DNA of 64,000 nucleotides from Spirosoma fluviale (GTDB taxonomy: Bacteria > Bacteroidota > Bacteroidia > Cytophagales > Spirosomataceae). The notes beneath the pieces are model-generated. The model worked only from the letters and a program-made list of their open reading frames with translations, did no database searches and was not told the origin of the DNA. Both the position numbers and the translations under genes were made by a program. Positions 59,519-64,000 of the stretch are shown here, in pieces. The first letter of the stretch is position 1, and every line of letters starts with the position of its first letter. The DNA lies in the NCBI RefSeq assembly GCF_900230225.1, contig NZ_OCNH01000001.1:496001-560000 (forward strand), given 5' to 3'.

Positions 59519-62035
59519 TTACTTACCCGCCGAGATCATGTTGGCAAACAACCGGTAAGCGCCCGGAACACCGGCCGGAAGCTCGCGGAAAAACACAAGA
59601 CCGGTGTACATAAAATGCCCTTTGCCATATTTCGCGTAAATCAGACTGCCTTCTTTGGGGGCTTCGTTCTGGTCGTGGGATGAGAAAATGGGCTCGTAGG
59701 CTTTGTCCCAGTCCCGCGCAAAATAAATACCCCGCTCCTGAATCCAGCCCGAAAAATCGGCATCGGTTATTTTGTTGGGGTAGTTGAGCAGCGGGTGATT
59801 CGGGTTGATGAACGTCATGGGTGCGTCCTCTTCCGTTACGCGTTCGTTCACGACCGTAAACGGATACGGTCCCAATTGGGGCAGGGGAGACTCATTCCGA
59901 AAGAAGGAATTGACCGGGGTTACGTACTGCACGATCATGTTGCCCCCGTTTTTGACATATTCCATCAATTTTGGCTGATAACGGGCCATGGCGCTGTTGG
60001 TATTGTAGGCCCGAACGCCCACTACAATGGCATCATATCCGGATAGATTCCCGTTCAGTTCAGTTGGCCCCAGTATGTTAACCCGGCAACCCATTTGCTG
60101 GAGAGCCGCTGGCACTTCATCGCCCGCCCCAACAATGTAGCCGATGTTTTTGGCCGTCACTTTTACGTCCAGTTTAACCAGTTTGGCTTCTGCCGGTGGG
60201 AAAAGTGTTTGTGTCGGAATGTGTTTGTACGCGACATAACGAAGTCCCGTCGTGAACGTGCCTGTGCTGGTTGCCATCACCGCCTGTAGTTTGCCGTTCT
60301 GGGCTTTGTCGGAAGGGGTCAGGCGGAACGTGATCCGTTGTTCATCGCCTTTGTTCTTCAGTTCGAACGGTTGCGAGGCCGGTTCAATCTGCCAGCCTGC
60401 GGGTACCGCCATCTTGAGCGTGCCCGACACATTGGCCCGACCGGCTCTCAGCACAATGTCCGCTGTTTTGGGGTTGTTGTCGCTGAAGGTAAACACACGT
60501 TCGGTGAGGTTGGCCATCACGTCGGGCTGAATGATGAACGGGCGGTAAATCTCACCATCGACCGGGTCCGTCGATTTGTAAACGATCGGGCGGGTAAACG
60601 TAAAACGCTGACCGCTAATCTCGAACGTGTAACTGGCCGACAGAGCCGCCGGGTTTTCGGGGAGGCCAATGAGTTGCTGATTGTCGACTTGGAACAGGCC
60701 TTTGTCGATGGGCTTTTCGAGCCAGTAGGGCTGCGAGATCTTCGCCGTTTTAGAAATAGCTACCGTTGTTGGAAACAAGATAACGTCGTTGGGTTTCAGA
60801 GGGGTGTTGAGCGTCGTGTCTTTGCCGGTCGAATACTGAACACGTACCAGCGTAACGGGCGAATCGGCCCGATTGACGATATTGGTTGTCAGCTTAATGG
60901 TTTCGCCGGGCGTAGCGGCATAATCGGCAGGGTTGGTTTCGAACCAGAGTCCCAGACATTGCCGAATCAGTGTTTCGACTTCCTCGCGTTTGGCTTTTAC
61001 GTAAATATTAGTTGTATCCAGTTTGCTGATGGTTCCGTATAGCTGAACGAGTGCCTGTACCGAAGCGGCTGGTTGGTCGGGTTTGAAACCTGCAATGACC
61101 TGGTTTACCTGCGATTGAACTGCGGCACTATTAGGCACCCGTTTCCAGGTCATATCGACACCTTCCATCGGGTCTTTCTGAACGGGATCACCACCTTTGA
61201 GCAGCAGGTAATCAACTTTGGCACCACGGTTGGCAGCCACGCCAAATCCCTGACTTTTATGCTGACTGCGACTCTCGGCCGCTATTTCGCCGTACGATTT
61301 TCCCAGTAAGGGGTTATATAAGCCTGTTTCAATGCCGATCAGATTTCCGGCTTCCTCCGGTTTTTTGTTGCTCAGAAACGCGCCGGGAATAAACATATTC
61401 CACATGATACGTTTTGCCTGCCAGGGTTTCACAAAGGCAAGCTGCTCGGGAAACTTGGTTGGGTCGTTCGAAATTTTGAACGCTTCTTCGGCCAGAAAAC
61501 CCGAGGCACTGTGGTGCCCGTGACCAGCGCGGGCATCGGGTGGAAAACGGGTCATGATCACGTCGGGCTGGTATTTACGAATCATCCAGACCACGTCGGC
61601 CAGTACTTTTTCCTGTCCCCAGGTACGAACCGCTTCAGAAGTTTGTTTGGAAAATCCAAAGTCATACGCCCGGCTGAAAAACTGATCGGGGCCGTCTACC
61701 CGTCGGGCTGCGAGCAATTCCTGAGTCCGGATAATACCAATATTCTCACCCTGCTCAGGGCCAATCAGGTTTTGCCCGCCATCACCCCGCGTGAGCGAAA
61801 GGTAACCCGTACGAACGAGCCGTTCTTTAGCCAGATAAGACAGCAACAGCGTGTTCTCATCGTCGGGGTGAGCGGCTACGTAGAGCACCGATCCGAGTAC
61901 ATTGAGCTTTTTTAAATTTGAGAGTATTTCACCCGGTGCCGTGGGTTTGATCGGGCCGTAAGGAACCTGAGCGAAGGAGGGAAGCGTGAGCAAACTGCCA
62001 ACAAGCAGTGTATGTAGCAATTTTCTAAGTAACAC
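59519..62035 (-). CDS. Secreted PIG-L family deacetylase with long C-terminal extension
   Basis: A protein of about 838 residues if started at GTG 62035 (signal LLRKLLHTLLVGSLLTLPSFAQ); the open frame to 62125 runs through a terminator hairpin and is unlikely, and a TTG at 62020 is another option. The PIG-L domain has HPDDE at residues 56-60, SLTRGDGGQNLIGPEQGENIGIIRTQEL and a second metal region AGHGHHSASG. Then come Ig-like regions (NPKTADIVLRAGRANVSGT) and a GATase/ThuA-like end (YDAIVVGVRAYNTNSAMARYQPKLMEYVKNGG). Probably deacetylates extracellular GlcNAc-type sugars. Confidence 0.88.
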   Translation of the reverse strand: MLLRKLLHTLLVGSLLTLPSFAQVPYGPIKPTAPGEILSNLKKLNVLGSVLYVAAHPDDENTLLLSYLAKERLVRTGYLSLTRGDGGQNLIGPEQGENIGIIRTQELLAARRVDGPDQFFSRAYDFGFSKQTSEAVRTWGQEKVLADVVWMIRKYQPDVIMTRFPPDARAGHGHHSASGFLAEEAFKISNDPTKFPEQLAFVKPWQAKRIMWNMFIPGAFLSNKKPEEAGNLIGIETGLYNPLLGKSYGEIAAESRSQHKSQGFGVAANRGAKVDYLLLKGGDPVQKDPMEGVDMTWKRVPNSAAVQSQVNQVIAGFKPDQPAASVQALVQLYGTISKLDTTNIYVKAKREEVETLIRQCLGLWFETNPADYAATPGETIKLTTNIVNRADSPVTLVRVQYSTGKDTTLNTPLKPNDVILFPTTVAISKTAKISQPYWLEKPIDKGLFQVDNQQLIGLPENPAALSASYTFEISGQRFTFTRPIVYKSTDPVDGEIYRPFIIQPDVMANLTERVFTFSDNNPKTADIVLRAGRANVSGTLKMAVPAGWQIEPASQPFELKNKGDEQRITFRLTPSDKAQNGKLQAVMATSTGTFTTGLRYVAYKHIPTQTLFPPAEAKLVKLDVKVTAKNIGYIVGAGDEVPAALQQMGCRVNILGPTELNGNLSGYDAIVVGVRAYNTNSAMARYQPKLMEYVKNGGNMIVQYVTPVNSFFRNESPLPQLGPYPFTVVNERVTEEDAPMTFINPNHPLLNYPNKITDADFSGWIQERGIYFARDWDKAYEPIFSSHDQNEAPKEGSLIYAKYGKGHFMYTGLVFFRELPAGVPGAYRLFANMISAGK

Positions 62036-62075
62036 AGGCAGGGAATGAGTTTGAACGATTGATGCCAAAGATAAG

Positions 62076-62106
62076 AAAAGGCTACCTAAAACGTAGGCAG
62101 CCTTTT
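62076..62106 (-). terminator. Terminator of the amidohydrolase gene
   Basis: On the minus strand AAAAGGCTGCCTA (62106-62094) pairs with 62088-62076 over 13 bp, one of them a G-U pair, and the distal arm ends in TTTTCTTAT. It lies 37 nt past the amidohydrolase stop and 41 nt before the chosen PIG-L start. Confidence 0.7.
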
Positions 62107-62142
62107 GCCTCACTTGACCTAACATGTATGAAAAGTTGTGTA

Positions 62143-64000
62143 TTAAGGGCGGGTGAGGAGTTTGTTTATGGGTAGGACTTCGCCGTTCCGAATAACCTGC
62201 TCCACATTGAGCGCGTCCTTTATGTTGGTGAGTGGATCGCCGTCAACAATCACCAGATCGGCTAATTTACCTGGTTCAATCGACCCAAGATCTTTGCTGA
62301 CGCCCACGGTTTCGGCCGCCCACAGCGTAGCTGACCGTAAAGCCTGATACGGCGTAAGCCCCGCACCTACAAACGATTGCAGTTCGGTGTGGAGGCTCAT
62401 GCCATAAGGCACAAACGGACTATCGGTGCCGGTGGTGACGTGGGCTCCGGCATCGATCAGGGCTTTTACGCCTTTCTGGAGATTTCCGAAATTGCTCAAA
62501 TAACCGGGACTCAACTTAGCGTATTGCGCCGACCCGGCCTGAAGCGCATTCGTGTACTCTTCCGAATAGAACGTTTTGTACTGCCGGTTTTCGAGCAGGC
62601 TGGGGTCATTCGTTGTCAATACGGAAAAACCACCCTGCAAGGAAGCCGTAGGGGTAATGTTCATGCCCGATTTGGCCAGTAGCTGAATCACATCCTGGTA
62701 GCTGTGGTTCATGGCCGTAATCTTGGGCGAATACCCCCGCCGACTCGTTCCGCCAATGTGTTCTACCGCATCGACATCGTAGCGCATAGCCGGGAAAATC
62801 TCATGGGAGGATACCGGTAATCCGTGGGCGTGGGCAAAGGCCGTAATGCGTTGCTGTTTGTTGTCCGGCATCCGAACGTAGGTTTTTATGAGGTCGTAGC
62901 CCAGTTGTACGGCCCGGTTGAGTTCGCGGTCGAGTTGCTCATCGGAGTTGATGCTGGTGGCGGCCCCGTAGTAAATGCGGTTGCCGTCGGTTAAGCCGCC
63001 GGTAAAGAATTGCCGGGGGCCGGGTCGTACGCCACTGGCCCACGACTCTTTCCGTTCGAGGGCATCGTAGGGGTCGGCACCGGGTTCGCGAATGGAGGTA
63101 ATGCCGAAAGACAGCCACAACCGACCGATTTTTTCGCCAACCATCGAATGCTGATGGGTATGCATCTCAAATAAGCCGGGAATAACCGTTTTGGTCGATG
63201 CGTCGATCAGTTTACCCGGTCGCCCCGCCTGATGAGGCAGAATCGCCTTGATCCGGTGCCCGTCGATGATAATATCAACGTTGTTTCGGTAGGTACTGGC
63301 TTTCCCGTCAAACAACCGTCCGGCGTGCACAACTACGGTTTCGGTGGGTTGGCTAATCGTCCAGGAGAGCTCCATTGGGTGAGTATCAATGTGCCCGTCT
63401 ACCAGATAAACCTGTTTGAAAACGTCCGTTGCGAGAAATAACAGGCTTTTCGAATCGCCCGTCCAGGTAGGTGTCTCTGCCTGCTCGGTGGTTAACTGAC
63501 GGGGTGTACCAACGATAGTGCCATCGGGTTTAACATCGGTAATCCACAACAGGCCATCCAGTACATAGGCCATTTTAGTGCCGTCCGGCGACCAGATCGG
63601 CCCATTTTGCCCTCTTGTAGCCAGACTATGATTTGGTGCGGGCGATACATAGCGGTCGTTTTTGCCATCAAATGATAAGAGCAACACCTCACTGACGCCT
63701 TCGCGGTAGCGTGACGAGTAGGGGTGAAGGGCCGACACGGCAAGCGTTTTGCCATCCGGCGACCAGCTTGCCTGACTCGGAACAAATAGGGACTCGTGAA
63801 GCTTTCGCGTTTTAGGGGCAGTTACATCGGCGGTATAGGTAACATCGGCCACGAAGAGCGTACTGCGGCCCCAGGCGTTTCGTGGGTCGCTCTGGTAAAA
63901 GGCGATCTTACTGCCGTCTGGCGACCAGATTGGGTAATGGAGATCATCTGCCATATCCACAAGAAGCCGGTCCTGTCCGGTTTTAAGGTCACGAATCCAG
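62143..64000 (-). CDS. WD40/TolB-like propeller fused to amidohydrolase, 5' end outside window
   Basis: The frame is open to the right edge (WIRDLKTGQDRLLVDMAD...), giving at least 619 residues. The N-terminal part in view has PD40 propeller repeats (HYPIWSPDGSKIAFY, QASWSPDGKTLAVSA, GPIWSPDGTKMAYV). From about residue 230 an amidohydrolase domain follows: VVHAGRLFDGKA, VIPGLFEMHTHQHS (metal HxH), SSHEIFPAMRYDVDAVEHIG, GTDSPFVPYG and a terminal VNDGDPL-type strand reading LADLVIVDGDPLTNIKDALN. Such secreted fusions act on cyclic amides or peptides in related species. Confidence 0.9.
   Translation of the reverse strand, partial: WIRDLKTGQDRLLVDMADDLHYPIWSPDGSKIAFYQSDPRNAWGRSTLFVADVTYTADVTAPKTRKLHESLFVPSQASWSPDGKTLAVSALHPYSSRYREGVSEVLLLSFDGKNDRYVSPAPNHSLATRGQNGPIWSPDGTKMAYVLDGLLWITDVKPDGTIVGTPRQLTTEQAETPTWTGDSKSLLFLATDVFKQVYLVDGHIDTHPMELSWTISQPTETVVVHAGRLFDGKASTYRNNVDIIIDGHRIKAILPHQAGRPGKLIDASTKTVIPGLFEMHTHQHSMVGEKIGRLWLSFGITSIREPGADPYDALERKESWASGVRPGPRQFFTGGLTDGNRIYYGAATSINSDEQLDRELNRAVQLGYDLIKTYVRMPDNKQQRITAFAHAHGLPVSSHEIFPAMRYDVDAVEHIGGTSRRGYSPKITAMNHSYQDVIQLLAKSGMNITPTASLQGGFSVLTTNDPSLLENRQYKTFYSEEYTNALQAGSAQYAKLSPGYLSNFGNLQKGVKALIDAGAHVTTGTDSPFVPYGMSLHTELQSFVGAGLTPYQALRSATLWAAETVGVSKDLGSIEPGKLADLVIVDGDPLTNIKDALNVEQVIRNGEVLPINKLLTRP

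Noticed and set aside
60338..61042. 234-codon plus-strand open frame
   Set aside because: It is the antisense shadow of the secreted PIG-L gene, whose product has clear domains; the plus-strand product shows no family features.

Overview
The window is chromosomal DNA from a member of the Bacteroidota, most likely Cytophagales and probably Spirosoma or a close relative; the genus is inference. The signs are the bacillithiol enzyme BshB1, PorG/DUF6089-type outer-membrane proteins, a DUF3299 protein, a YadA-head/tail-fibre secreted protein, a single-chain 5-oxoprolinase, and TAnnTTTG-type -7 boxes lying close to start codons with almost no Shine-Dalgarno sites. Base composition is near 50% GC in genes, with a few AT-rich gaps. 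There is one tRNA gene. I saw no rRNA, CRISPR array, prophage, transposase or restriction system.

Layout. 0-3.2 kb: the end of a CBS-domain gene, NAD kinase and two DUF6089/PorG-like envelope proteins. 3.3-14.7 kb: mainly housekeeping genes (bshB1, a nitrilase-family hydrolase, an AI-2E-family permease, a YrdC-like protein, the CCA-adding enzyme, an M23 peptidase, a cold-shock protein, Tex, an NlpC/P60 lipoprotein, a GIY-YIG protein and tRNA-Ala). 14.7-22.3 kb: a NarL-type two-component pair, a 1-Cys peroxiredoxin, a GH25 lysozyme, aroE, a DedA protein, a ComA-type phosphosulfolactate synthase and a PaaI-type thioesterase. 22.3-30 kb: a 1.2-kb AT-rich gap, then an unrecognised 676-residue envelope protein, a PPC-domain protein, a DUF151 nuclease-like protein, etfAB and a TPR protein.

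30.3-43.6 kb is a surface-polysaccharide locus. Eight tightly packed genes on the minus strand encode Wza export, Wzc kinase, initiating sugar transferase, Wzx flippase, acyltransferase, Wzy-like polymerase, GT2 and acyltransferase. They converge on three plus-strand glycosyltransferases. The set is sufficient for Wzx/Wzy-dependent assembly and export of an acylated heteropolysaccharide. A secreted YadA-head protein and a perfect 36-bp hairpin sit immediately upstream of the plus-strand genes.

43.8-53.5 kb: a frameshifted gene, three poorly characterised small genes (one TerB-like), an OmpR-type two-component pair, a non-canonical NRAMP transporter, Dps, a Tat-exported TIM-barrel protein, a secreted propeller-like protein, an ADP-ribosylglycohydrolase and a LprI-like protein. 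53.6-64 kb: a 1280-residue 5-oxoprolinase with its own DeoR regulator, divergent NudK, a Uma2 protein, a large secreted PIG-L deacetylase and a propeller-amidohydrolase running off the window.

I did not find a system I could call new with confidence. The best leads are a dispersed set of intergenic inverted repeats with one C-poor and one G-poor arm, the 36-bp hairpin that hides an SD-led mini-ORF before the polysaccharide genes, a nested REP-like palindrome at 52.9 kb, an NRAMP protein lacking the usual metal ligands, and the 676-residue envelope protein whose codon usage changes part-way through.
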